From an uncultured Acetatifactor sp. (lineage in GTDB: Bacteria > Bacillota > Clostridia > Lachnospirales > Lachnospiraceae), in assembly GCA_947627535.1 (NCBI GenBank), contig CANQWM010000017.1:1-51335 (forward strand): a DNA stretch of 51,335 nt, written 5' to 3'. The notes under the pieces are model-generated. The model saw only the letters and a program-made list of their open reading frames with translations. It was not told the origin of the DNA and did no database searches. Each line of letters opens with the position of its first letter. Position 1 is the stretch's first letter. Shown piece by piece: positions 1 through 7,292 of this stretch. Both the position numbers and the translations under genes were made by a program.

Positions 1-222
1 AAGCTGCTTCATTCGAGTACTTGTTGTAACGATTCCTTCTATTTTGTTGGAGCTTTCAGTACTCTGTATTTTTGCAACCTCAACCAGGCGATCCAGTTCC
101 ACCGGCTTTTGCCGAATAAACAAATCCTGTCTTCCTTTACACTCATGAATCTTTGCAACAAGGTTTAATATATCTATACCCCAGGATTTATCTGCAAGTC
201 TGCCATAATCAAACGCTCTCAT
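1..222 (-). CDS. Fic family protein, N-terminal part (runs off the window)
   Basis: The first 74 residues of a protein that continues beyond position 1. Fic proteins transfer AMP or related groups onto target proteins. The visible part is the N-terminal Fic region, with FDYGRL near the start and SNKIEGIVTT at about residues 58-67. S58-xxx-E62-G63 fits the family's inhibitory motif (S/T)xxxE(G/N), which blocks ATP in self-inhibited Fic enzymes, here on the N-terminal side (class II). The catalytic HPFx(D/E)GNGR motif would lie outside the window and cannot be checked. The ATG at 222 follows GAAAGGAA at a good distance. A strong promoter lies just upstream (261-289). The assignment to the family is fairly sure; activity and target are unknown. 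Confidence 0.75.
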   Translation of the reverse strand, partial: MRAFDYGRLADKSWGIDILNLVAKIHECKGRQDLFIRQKPVELDRLVEVAKIQSTESSNKIEGIVTTSTRMKQL

Positions 223-260
223 ACGAGTTCCTTTCGTCCAGCATTCTTTCTTTTCATCCA

Positions 261-289
261 ATTATATTGGATTTTGGACGAAAAGTCAA
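261..289 (-). promoter_or_regulatory. Near-consensus sigma-A promoter of the Fic gene with overlapping dyad
   Basis: On the minus strand TTGACT (289-284) and TATAAT (266-261) are separated by exactly 17 bases. The inverted repeat ATCCAAT-TAT-ATTGGAT (256-272) covers the -10 box, so a repressor bound there would block the promoter. The repressor is not identified. Confidence 0.7.
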
Positions 290-651
290 CATGCTGGATA
301 ACTAATCCTGTTCAGTAAGTTACTGATATAAACAATGGATGAAATATCCAGATTATTCAAATATTCATCTATAATAAAAACAATCTACCATTTATTGTGT
401 ACCATAACTAGGTCTCAATCACTCTCAAAAGCGCCTATTTACCCGCATTTTTGCAATTTAGTAACATTTCATTTTATCTCATTTTACAGAGTTGTATCTA
501 CACCATTTTTGTGATAACTCAAACTTCACACACCATTTGGTGTGTTGAACCTTGAAAAATCAATACTTTAACCTATAACAAAGACACAAATCGCTTGCAT
601 ATAGTATAATTGAATTGCCAAAAACAACTACACAGTAAGGAGATTCATGCC
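290..651. other. Intergenic region between Fic promoter and IS remnant
   Basis: A+T-rich and without a credible gene. A TATAAT at 605-610 and AAGGAG at 638-643 precede the transposase remnant. Some of this stretch may be the left end of the insertion sequence, but no terminal inverted repeat could be recognised because the right end is missing. Confidence 0.4.
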
Positions 652-1539
652 ATGTCCAGTATACCACAGATAATCGATAGTGGAAACAATGTTTCTGATT
701 TTGCTACGAAATTTATGAAGAGATTCCACCTTGGCAGGTTGCTTTTCAATGTAATGCCGGGAAAGTGAAAGGTGTTCCGGTCATGGATATTTTTCGGTAT
801 CTCTTCTATATGATGTTTTCAGACCGAAGCATCTATATGCAGATGAAAACAGGCACATTTGAAGGGGATTTCTCAAAAAATACCATCTATCGTTTCCTGA
901 ACGATGCCAGGACTAACTGGCATCGCTTCACGACATTGCTTTCAGCCAACATCATCTGTCGCTTTATGAAACCGCCGACGAATGAAAAGCGGAAGGATGT
1001 GTTTATCGTCGATAACAGTCTGTTCGACCGTTCCCGTTCAAAAAAGTGGAACTGCTTGCCAGGGTCTTTGACCATTGCTCCATGAAATACAGATCCAGTT
1101 TCCGTATGCTCACTCTTGGATGGTCGAATGGCAACTCCTTTGTCCCTGTCAGTTACAGCCTGCTTTCTGCAACAGAAGACAAGAACCTGATCTGCGACGG
1201 CAGGCATTATGACGCCCGATTCCTTACAGGGAAGAGACGCCGCCAGTCACGGCGAAAAGCTACAGATGTAATGGTGGAACTGATCCATTCTGCACAGTGT
1301 GCAGGTATCACTGCCAAATATGTGCTGTTTGACAGCTGGTTCTCTGCGCCGAAGACAATCTTAACCCTAAAAATGCAGGAGCATCTTAATACCATTGCCA
1401 TGATGAAAAACTCAATGTCAAGGAAATCTACAGCCGCAATAAAAAGCGCAGAGGATGTTCCCGATACCTTCTCTCCATATCCGTAGACATTGAAAAAGAC
1501 GGTGAGACCATCCCAGCAAAATTTGTGTATGTCCACTAT
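652..1539 (+). pseudogene. Decayed IS4-family transposase, 3' end missing
   Basis: Three consecutive reading frames together give a DDE transposase of the IS4 type: the start is at 652, the middle is VFIVDNSLFDRSR around 997-1035 (first catalytic Asp region), and YVLFDSWFSAP around 1318-1350 carries the second Asp. The frame breaks near 749 and near 1042, in an A-run; both are best explained by loss of one base. Another break with a small deletion lies near 1400, after which KEIYSRNKKRRG continues in a third frame. The protein ends at VYVHY (1539), well short of the C-terminal part with the catalytic Glu. There the sequence switches into the antisense of the neighbouring toxin gene, so a deletion removed the right end of the element. 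Not mobile. Confidence 0.8.
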
Positions 1540-1837
1540 ATAGACATCTTCTGACCTCCATAATCAAATCATCCGGAGTATCTTCTATTACCACATAATA
1601 AACAACATAATTATCCACATAAATACGATAATAGGGATACTTACGCTCTCGAACAAAATGATATGGTTAAAAAGATTCTGTCACCGGAAGACGCTCCATA
1701 ATAGCCGCTTCTACTTTATCCAATAAGTCATTTGCCGCCTTTGGATTCCTTAGTACTTCGGCAATATAAGTAATCTTCTCATCGAGATCCTCGTAAAAAA
1801 GCGGCAGATAACTCAATCTGTACTTTTTACCGAGCAT
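1538..1837 (-). pseudogene. RelE/ParE-type toxin with internal stop and replaced C-terminus
   Basis: The reading frame starts at ATG 1837 inside the end of the antitoxin gene (11-base overlap) with LGKKYRLSYLPLFYEDLDEK and continues with VEAAIMERLPVTESF. It then meets a TAA and continues in the same frame with PYHFVRERKYPYYRIYVDNY and a VMEVRR-like tail. This is the full outline of a RelE/ParE toxin, an mRNA-cleaving or gyrase-directed family. The stop lies where a Glu codon would be expected, so one base change explains it. After VRRCLY the frame runs into the transposase remnant. The toxin should be inactive unless the stop is read through. Confidence 0.75.
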
Positions 1838-2087
1838 CGATTTTCCCCCGCAATTTTCCGAAAATCTCCTCGTGGCTCATCCGTGTTTCACTTTCCGCTG
1901 CAAGTCTGTCCGCCTTATTCAAGGCTGCTTCTACCCCATCTGTCAATCTCGCATATTCTTCCAGACTAAGCACCACCATTGCGCCATATCCGTTTTTTGT
2001 CAGATATACAGGTTCACCCGCATTTACAATTTTCTCAATATCCGGAAACTTATTTCTCAAATCGGAAACAGGTCTGATCTGCAACAT
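1827..2087 (-). CDS. Phd/YefM-type antitoxin
   Basis: 86 residues. The N-terminal half (MLQIRPVSDLRNKFPDIEKI, then EPVYLTKNGYGAMVVLSLEEY) is the typical Phd/YefM fold, which binds operator DNA and holds the partner toxin with its C-terminal tail. The ATG at 2087 follows GGAG. The gene overlaps the start of the toxin frame by 11 bases, the usual coupled layout. The antitoxin looks intact while its toxin is broken, so it may persist as an orphan repressor or as an anti-addiction factor against a related toxin elsewhere in the genome. Confidence 0.85.
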   Translation of the reverse strand: MLQIRPVSDLRNKFPDIEKIVNAGEPVYLTKNGYGAMVVLSLEEYARLTDGVEAALNKADRLAAESETRMSHEEIFGKLRGKIDAR

Positions 2088-2341
2088 ATGCTTTTACTCC
2101 TTATCAGAATTTTATCTAAATTATATCATTTCCTTTATTCTACTCTACTATACCGTAAAAAACAACGGTTATTACAGATATTTTTTGTTTCTAAATGGTG
2201 TTGGAGAAAAAAGGTTCTTTGTCCCTTAAAGCAAAAGGGGCAACTTTTCCAAAAAAGCTGCTCGCACAAAACAACATATTAACTGTAAAACTTGCCATAT
2301 TAACACTTGTATGAGTTAAAATCCGTCTGCATATTTCCCTT

Positions 2342-2376
2342 AAAAAATGGCTATACGTTTCCGCATAGCCATTTTT
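2342..2376 (-). terminator. Rho-independent terminator of the LRR lipoprotein gene
   Basis: A 15-base stem (2343-2357 with 2362-2376, one imperfect pair) and a 4-base loop, ending in a run of T on the minus strand, 18 bases after the lipoprotein stop codon. The stem is A/T-flanked on both sides and could work in both directions. Between 2100 and 2341 nothing else is recognisable. Confidence 0.75.
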
Positions 2377-2394
2377 GCAGTGACTCCTGTATTT

Positions 2395-3654
2395 TTATTT
2401 CAATCCATTTCTCAGAACATCGGCAGTATAATTTTTCTCAGCAACGACAATTGCCAAATTATCTGCGCAATGCAAAAATACAGCTTCTCCTATTTCAATA
2501 TCTCCATTCCCGATATTGACCGTCTCCAATCTTTTACAATATTCAAATGCGCGGTCATCAATTTTAATCTCATTATCCGACTTTGCATTTTCGCATATTG
2601 CAACACTTTTCAGATCCTCGCAGCTATAGAACGCATACTCGCCTAAAATCACTGAGTCGCAATCTATATTTACAGTGGCTAAATCCTCGCAGCTAGAAAA
2701 AACGCTGTCTCCCATGTCAACTTTGGAACCGGTAATCGTTAAACTTTCAAGAGAACTATATTGAAAAGTCCTGTCGTCAAAAGTCAATGAACAATTGGTC
2801 ATCTCGATCTTTGCCGAATCGCCGCAGCTGTAGAAGGCATATTCTTCCGTTTCCAAAGTACTGTCTGTAAACACAACCGATGTCAAGTCCTCACACGATG
2901 AAAAGGCACTTTTTTCTATTTGCAGGTCGCAATTACTGATTGTTAAGCTTGAAAAATCGCCGTATTGAAAAGCATTTTTTTCAATAACACCGGTACAATC
3001 AGAAAATGTCACCTCGGCATCTTTGCCACAGCTGTAAAAGGCATATTCAGACGCCTGGAAATTGCAATCACGAAACGAAATCGAAGTCAGGTCCTCACAG
3101 GAAGAAAAGGCGCTTTTGTTTATCACAGGACTGCCGCCAATGATATTTACTGCCGTAAATTCGCCGTACTGAAAGGCATTGTCATCTATTTCATATGTGT
3201 AGTTCACTAATGTAATACTATTAACATTCTCAAGAGAATACAGCGCATATTTTTTAATCAGGGTAACGGTTTCTCCGGCAGGACTTTCCAAGGGAATGAC
3301 AATATCTTCATCTGTACAAGTACCGATCCCTGTAATTGTACATGTGCCGTCACCGTTACTCTCAAATTCAAATCCCTCCGACGGTTTTAAATCGGCTACC
3401 ACTATTTGACCACTGTGCGGCTCTTTCTCAGGGACAAAGGATTCTTTTTGGTCGGGAACCACAGTCTCCATTTCAGGAGTATCCCGCTCGCCGGCATCTT
3501 CGCCCACTGCCGCTGCATCTGCCGAACCACTTTCCTCATCCGCAAAGCTTTCGGTTTCTTTGCTTTCGGTTCCTTTGCTTCCACAGCCTGCAACACACAG
3601 CAACATACACAATACAACACACAATATATGGAACACCTGCATTTTTTTACACAT
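2395..3654 (-). CDS. BspA-type leucine-rich-repeat lipoprotein
   Basis: 419 residues. The start is taken at the ATG at 3654, because the ATG at 3669 lies inside the Shine-Dalgarno GGAGGAAAC. The signal peptide ends with the lipobox VAGC, giving a lipid-anchored Cys24. An acidic Ser/Glu-rich linker follows (about 25-90), then a repeat domain of LRR_5/BspA type. The repeats come as a three-step cycle: an AFQYG unit, a SAFSSCEDL unit and an EYAFYSCG unit, about 23 residues each. Three full cycles are visible, ending with AFEYCKRL and AVFLHC variants. Such proteins usually act at the cell surface in adhesion or binding, but no ligand can be named. The MerR gene upstream on the same strand might control it. 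Confidence 0.85.
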   Translation of the reverse strand: MCKKMQVFHILCVVLCMLLCVAGCGSKGTESKETESFADEESGSADAAAVGEDAGERDTPEMETVVPDQKESFVPEKEPHSGQIVVADLKPSEGFEFESNGDGTCTITGIGTCTDEDIVIPLESPAGETVTLIKKYALYSLENVNSITLVNYTYEIDDNAFQYGEFTAVNIIGGSPVINKSAFSSCEDLTSISFRDCNFQASEYAFYSCGKDAEVTFSDCTGVIEKNAFQYGDFSSLTISNCDLQIEKSAFSSCEDLTSVVFTDSTLETEEYAFYSCGDSAKIEMTNCSLTFDDRTFQYSSLESLTITGSKVDMGDSVFSSCEDLATVNIDCDSVILGEYAFYSCEDLKSVAICENAKSDNEIKIDDRAFEYCKRLETVNIGNGDIEIGEAVFLHCADNLAIVVAEKNYTADVLRNGLK

Positions 3655-3754
3655 AAACGTTTCCTCCATAGTTTCTGAATTTTACTATCATGTTTTGTCT
3701 TAGTAAGCCTGTCTCATTAATTTTGATTTTTGAAGCAGATATTACATGAACTTT

Positions 3755-4084
3755 TTACTTCTTTTGTATTAGATCATAAAGAATTTCAATCCGTCCCTCA
3801 ATCCGACTCCTTTCCCCCTTTAATTTTTTCAACTGATTTTCTAAAATCGGGATTGCGCTTGTTTTCGGTGCATCAATGATTTCTTTGATTTCTCTTATGG
3901 AAAATCCGATATCCTGATACATGCGAATCATACCGATTCTTTCCTGTGTAGCAGTATCGTACAACAGGTAGCCCATCTTATTTTTTCCCGTGGGTTTCAC
4001 TATTCCCGCTTTCTCATAGCCTTGCACCGCCCTTCTTGAAACTTTATATTTAGCACACACTTCACGCAATGTTGCCGACTGCAT
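3755..4084 (-). CDS. MerR family transcriptional regulator, short form
   Basis: 109 residues: a winged helix (TLREVCAKYKVSRRAVQGYE, then GYLLYDTATQERIGMIRMYQ and GFSIREIKEIID) followed by a dimerising coiled coil (about 80-105). There is no effector-binding domain, so if it senses anything it does so through the short C-terminus or a partner. The ATG at 4084 follows GGGAGGTGG. Its own promoter region carries a perfect palindrome (4112-4126), suggesting self-control. About 100 bases separate it from the lipoprotein gene downstream on the same strand. Confidence 0.85.
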   Translation of the reverse strand: MQSATLREVCAKYKVSRRAVQGYEKAGIVKPTGKNKMGYLLYDTATQERIGMIRMYQDIGFSIREIKEIIDAPKTSAIPILENQLKKLKGERSRIEGRIEILYDLIQKK

Positions 4085-4101
4085 ATGTCCACCTCCCTAT
4101 T

Positions 4102-4131
4102 ACCGTAAAATTGCACGTTACGTGCAGTCAA
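4102..4131 (-). promoter_or_regulatory. MerR gene promoter with perfect palindrome between -35 and -10
   Basis: TTGACT (4131-4126) is followed by the 15-base perfect dyad TGCACGT-T-ACGTGCA (4112-4126) and a weak -10 (TACGGT at 4107-4102, 18-base spacer; alternative GGTAAT with 21). A dyad placed between the two boxes is the classic MerR operator position. The exact -10 is uncertain. Confidence 0.6.
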
Positions 4132-4719
4132 CCGCTTTTTTCAAAATATAGTTGAATATCTGCTTCGTAATAGGGCGTGTTTTTTTCGCGAATTGCGTAC
4201 AGCCTGTTTTCTCCTCTTTCTTTCATAATTATGACGACCTTAGTGACGATGAATTTGAAGAAGGATTTTATATCTTCTGATCACCATTTTGTTTTTGTGC
4301 CCGCATATGCGGGTCCTCTTTTTAACGGATGGAGAATTTTCCTATTTATATAAAAAGAGCAGGCTGCCGATTGACAACCTGCTCAGATTGTATCAGAATA
4401 CAGACATATAAGAATCACTAGTCAGTGACAACACACCAGGATACTTTTTCATTAATCCATTGTGTTTACACAAAATAAGTTACACTCTCAGAGTACAATT
4501 TTTCAAGGTGTAAACTATTCTTTTACAAAATAGTGAAAAACAGAGCAAATCAATGCCGTGTGTAGTAGTCTTTTAGTAGTCAAAACACTTGGTAGTTACT
4601 ACTGCGATTTAGTGGTTTTATTTGAAACCCCATTTGCTTTTTGGTTTCAAAGGGGGCATTTTCTCATTTTAGGGGTTTCTCAATTTAACGAAAAAGTGTG
4701 CAAGTCACACACCTTTTTT
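4132..4719. other. Long intergenic region with terminator and inverted repeat; possible gene debris
   Basis: No intact gene. Plus-strand codons at about 4231-4280 read FHNYDDLSDDEFEEGFYIF and then a stop. That acidic, protein-like tail directly precedes a terminator (4300-4323), so it may be the end of a deleted gene. A 9-base inverted repeat TTTGAAACC/GGTTTCAAA lies at 4621-4629 and 4643-4651. The rest is A+T-rich and unassigned. Confidence 0.35.
4300..4323 (+). terminator. Rho-independent terminator
   Basis: The perfect palindrome CCCGCATATGCGGG is followed by TCCTCTTTTT. It stands behind the possible gene tail on the plus strand, 20 bases after its stop codon. Confidence 0.65.
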
Positions 4720-4908
4720 CTACTTATAGTATCCGTTCTCATCTGGCACACTAAAAATTGTACCACCCGTTAAATTTATATCCTTTATTGTTAATCCACA
4801 GAACTCTGAAATCCTTAAACCTGTATAAGACAGGATATAAATTACATCATAGTATCTGCTGAAATGCTTGTCCTGCTTATTGCTTATGTTATACGCAGAA
4901 TCACGCAA
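4720..4908 (-). pseudogene. Fragment of a Tn916-type tyrosine recombinase
   Basis: The readable segment contains SRYYDVIYILSYTGLRISEF and GLTIKDINL. This is the region around the first catalytic Arg (in GLRISE) of integrases of the Tn916 type. The N-terminal arm-binding domain and the box with the remaining catalytic residues (including His-x-x-Arg and the Tyr nucleophile) are absent. After GGTI the frame runs into an unrelated short tail. The fragment cannot recombine DNA. It marks a former conjugative element or a recombined junction. Confidence 0.7.
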
Positions 4909-4940
4909 AAAATCAATCGTATTTTTTTACGATTGATTTT
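4909..4940. repeat. 13-base perfect inverted repeat
   Basis: AAAATCAATCGTA (4909-4921) and TACGATTGATTTT (4928-4940) are separated by six T. The hairpin sits just upstream of the integrase fragment. It could be a terminator or the edge of a lost element. Confidence 0.55.
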
Positions 4941-5059
4941 CTGACCTTTACAGCTATGGCTTTTGCAGGAAGATCTCCTTTCAAAGTACCGAAGCCAAAA
5001 ATCGGCATTCCGGACAGCTCATTTCATTCATTATTAATGAATAAAACCCATACGCAAAA

Positions 5060-5248
5060 TCATTTCCCAAGCACAGTCATCACAATAGCGATAGGGATCA
5101 ATATCCATCCCGCAAAAAGAGCTAACGCAAATTTCCCTGTATAAAATCTAACACTGTCATGTACAAGATACACACGTTTTGAATACCATACTTTATTTGC
5201 TGCCCACCAACCTGCCGCCACATAAATGATAAGTATAACTGTCTGCAT
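5060..5248 (-). CDS. Small two-helix membrane protein, unknown
   Basis: 62 residues from the ATG at 5248, chosen because GAGGAGAAAAG stands right before it. Two hydrophobic helices (about 2-18 and 40-60) are joined by a basic, aromatic loop (KVWYSKRVYLVHD). It is not recognised as any named family. It lies downstream of the zinc-ribbon gene on the same strand, with a gap of about 100 bases, and may be part of that unit. Confidence 0.55.
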   Translation of the reverse strand: MQTVILIIYVAAGWWAANKVWYSKRVYLVHDSVRFYTGKFALALFAGWILIPIAIVMTVLGK

Positions 5249-5345
5249 TGTTCTTTTCTCCTCTCTGCATATACCCAAACGGATTTTCAATATACCCGAA
5301 TTGGTTTCATTCACAAGATAGTACATAAAACCTTATTCCGCACAG

Positions 5346-6200
5346 TTATGACAAAGCATTTTCTTTGCCCTGCCCTTCGGATTTTTCTCTGCAAAATCTA
5401 AGATAGTATTCCATAGCTGCCTGTAAGATCGGAGCAGTCCGAACAACACATTTATACTTTTCCCATCCCCAGTCATGCGAAAGAAAGAGCATGCTGATCC
5501 GGTTTTCCGCTTCCGTAGAGAATAACATCTCCCCAGTATCCGCATGAGAAATGGAAGGCTGCAGATTAAGAACTGCCAGACGCCATCCTTTTTCCCCGAA
5601 ATTCGTGCACAGCTTAATTTGTTTGAGACTTCTCTCCACGCTTTCCTCCCATGCCGATGCCATGATACCTTTCACGGAGGTTGCTATTCTTTCTTTCTCC
5701 AAATACCCCCATTCGTTCAGATATGGGGATAAATATTTTAAATTTTTATTCAGAAATTCAAGAATTTCATCCGGATTGACTGTTCCCGTAAAACTCCCAT
5801 TAAATTTATTTGCGTATTTTAGCTTTTTAATTGTTGCCGCCAGCATAGCAGCACCCCATCCAAACAATCCGAAGACAATAACCCCTGCGAAAAAGCCCAA
5901 AGGTTCTCCACTCTGAATCGCCAGCAACAGACTTAACAAAACCGGAATCCCAAGGCAGATTTTCACAAATTTCATTTCCACGGGACTGCGTAATAATTCC
6001 TCAGCCGATTGATAACCTGTAGTCTCCCGCACATGGACATTCACAAATTCTTGAAACGCCTTTCCCTCGTCCTGTGCCGCATCTCCCAACTCCTTCTCTG
6101 TCACTGCATTTGCTCCGCCTTCATCGCTCACCCTTAAACCGCATTTTGGACAGAAAGCAGCTCCTTCCGCCAGTTCACTGCCGCATTTTTTACAAAACAT
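5346..6200 (-). CDS. Zinc-ribbon membrane protein, unknown function
   Basis: 284 residues. The N-terminus is a zinc ribbon (FCKKCG and FCPKCG). About residues 80-125 form two hydrophobic helices, followed by a soluble domain with no motif I recognise (EWGYLEKERIATSVKGIMAS). The ATG at 6200 is preferred over 6224 and 6209 because AGGAGG ends 9 bases before it. The start overlaps the end of the upstream gene by 11 bases, so the two are translationally coupled. Proteins of this layout are common in Clostridia and mostly uncharacterised. Confidence 0.7.
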   Translation of the reverse strand: MFCKKCGSELAEGAAFCPKCGLRVSDEGGANAVTEKELGDAAQDEGKAFQEFVNVHVRETTGYQSAEELLRSPVEMKFVKICLGIPVLLSLLLAIQSGEPLGFFAGVIVFGLFGWGAAMLAATIKKLKYANKFNGSFTGTVNPDEILEFLNKNLKYLSPYLNEWGYLEKERIATSVKGIMASAWEESVERSLKQIKLCTNFGEKGWRLAVLNLQPSISHADTGEMLFSTEAENRISMLFLSHDWGWEKYKCVVRTAPILQAAMEYYLRFCREKSEGQGKENALS

Positions 6201-6534
6201 GCTCTTCATCCTCCTCACTTTCATTTCTTCGTTTTCTCAGAACACTTTCAATAAATTTAGCTGTATACCCGCCTGCCCGCGCAATTTTAGCCCGTTTTCG
6301 TCTGTCCGTTTCCTGCTTTGCCAGATCTGCTATAAATTCGGGCCGGTACAGTTTCATGGGACACTCGATCTTATCGCCGCGAAAATACCGGAATAATTTT
6401 AGCATGGCATCCCGGCCAATGATCTCAAATAATTCCAGGTAACTGTCATTTAAAGCATCCGATTCATTCCCCTCGACCCCAAAAACCTTATAGAGCTCTT
6501 CCTCACTTATGTTATCTAAATCAATCTCAATCAA
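6190..6534 (-). CDS. Small basic/acidic protein, possibly Mor-like DNA-binding
   Basis: 114 residues from a TTG start at 6534, with GGAGGT seven bases before it. The middle part (LFEIIGRDAMLKLFRYFRGD, then RRKRAKIARAGGYTAKFIES) loosely resembles the Mor/Caudovirales activator layout: a dimerisation helix, then a helix-turn-helix near the end. The similarity is weak and by eye only. It is translationally coupled to the zinc-ribbon gene, whose start lies inside its last codons. Confidence 0.6.
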   Translation of the reverse strand: MIEIDLDNISEEELYKVFGVEGNESDALNDSYLELFEIIGRDAMLKLFRYFRGDKIECPMKLYRPEFIADLAKQETDRRKRAKIARAGGYTAKFIESVLRKRRNESEEDEEHVL

Positions 6535-6878
6535 AATCCCACCTCCCTGTTTTCAAATTTACATGATCCAAACGCTTAATTCCAGTATTATAAAGCTCCT
6601 TTTTTATCTGTTTTAAATTCCCCTTAAAAAGTTCCTTTAAATTCTTTTCGTGTTTTCATTCAATTGATAAATTTTTTATTTGGATAAAATAAAGATACTT
6701 TGTACAGATTACCAATAAGACCTTGGCAGATATGAAGAAAAGAGTCATCCAATTATAAACGAAACGGAGCATGACGCAATCGTCATGCTCCGTACTGTTG
6801 TTTCCATTCCCCTTCTCCAAAGAGTATCCTGAAATATCTTATTCGCCACGCTTTCCGCAGCGTCAGGATTTCCCAAAT
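6535..6878. other. Intergenic region with strong hairpin
   Basis: A+T-rich leader of the gene ending at 6534, with a TATAAT on the minus strand close to it. The one clear structure is a perfect 13-base stem ACGGAGCATGACG/CGTCATGCTCCGT (6764-6776 and 6781-6793, loop CAAT). It lacks a T-run, so it is either a weak terminator or a structural element. No gene seen. Confidence 0.5.
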
Positions 6879-7115
6879 TCAGCGAGATGTATTCTTCTGC
6901 TCGTGCCTTTGTTTATAACACTTTACTTCCTCTCCTATCCAGAAAGACAAAAAATGTACTGCCAGACTACACCACCAAGGAAAATCTGTAAAAAAGTCAA
7001 AATCAGTATATCCCCAATCAATCAGTTCTTTTAATCCTCTTTCAACCGGAAAAATCATCAAAATGGCATTAACTTTTTTAACACCTTTGTTATCTCCATT
7101 TATGATTTTTACCAA
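6879..7115 (-). CDS. Doubtful small ORF
   Basis: 78 codons starting MVKIINGDNKGVKKVNAILM, with an aromatic stretch (YTDFDFFTDFPWWCS). No clear Shine-Dalgarno site and no family recognised. It may be a gene remnant in the gap behind the two-component operon. It has none of the marks of a lantibiotic precursor (no leader followed by a Cys/Ser/Thr-rich core). Confidence 0.2.
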   Translation of the reverse strand: MVKIINGDNKGVKKVNAILMIFPVERGLKELIDWGYTDFDFFTDFPWWCSLAVHFLSFWIGEEVKCYKQRHEQKNTSR

Positions 7116-7264
7116 ATTACATTTCCATTTACCTCATATTTCTTTACCAGCCGATAAACGCTGTCTTTCTTTCATCCCATCCCTTTTGCGGCACATTTCC
7201 CATAACGACCACATCACCGTACAATATGCTAACTGGTTTTTTTGAAGATTACATAAAGATTAGG

Positions 7265-7291
7265 AAAAAAGGCGTCCGAAACCACCTTTTT
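7265..7291 (-). terminator. Terminator of the two-component/ABC operon
   Basis: The stem AAAAAGG/CCTTTTT, extended by a G-U and a G-C pair, with an 8-base loop and six T on the minus strand, begins one base after the kinase stop codon. Confidence 0.7.
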
Positions 7292-7292
7292 C

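Noticed and set aside
3336..3678. Overlapping plus-strand frames
   Set aside because: Antisense of the signal peptide and acidic linker of the LRR lipoprotein.
4956..5144. 62-codon plus-strand frame
   Set aside because: No ribosome site, overlaps the better supported small membrane protein on the other strand.
6764..6793. Hairpin considered as a riboswitch
   Set aside because: A single perfect stem without a multi-helix aptamer layout; more likely a terminator-like structure.
6879..7115. Small ORF considered as a lantibiotic precursor for the immunity operon
   Set aside because: No leader/core division and no cluster of Cys with Ser/Thr; no modification enzyme nearby.
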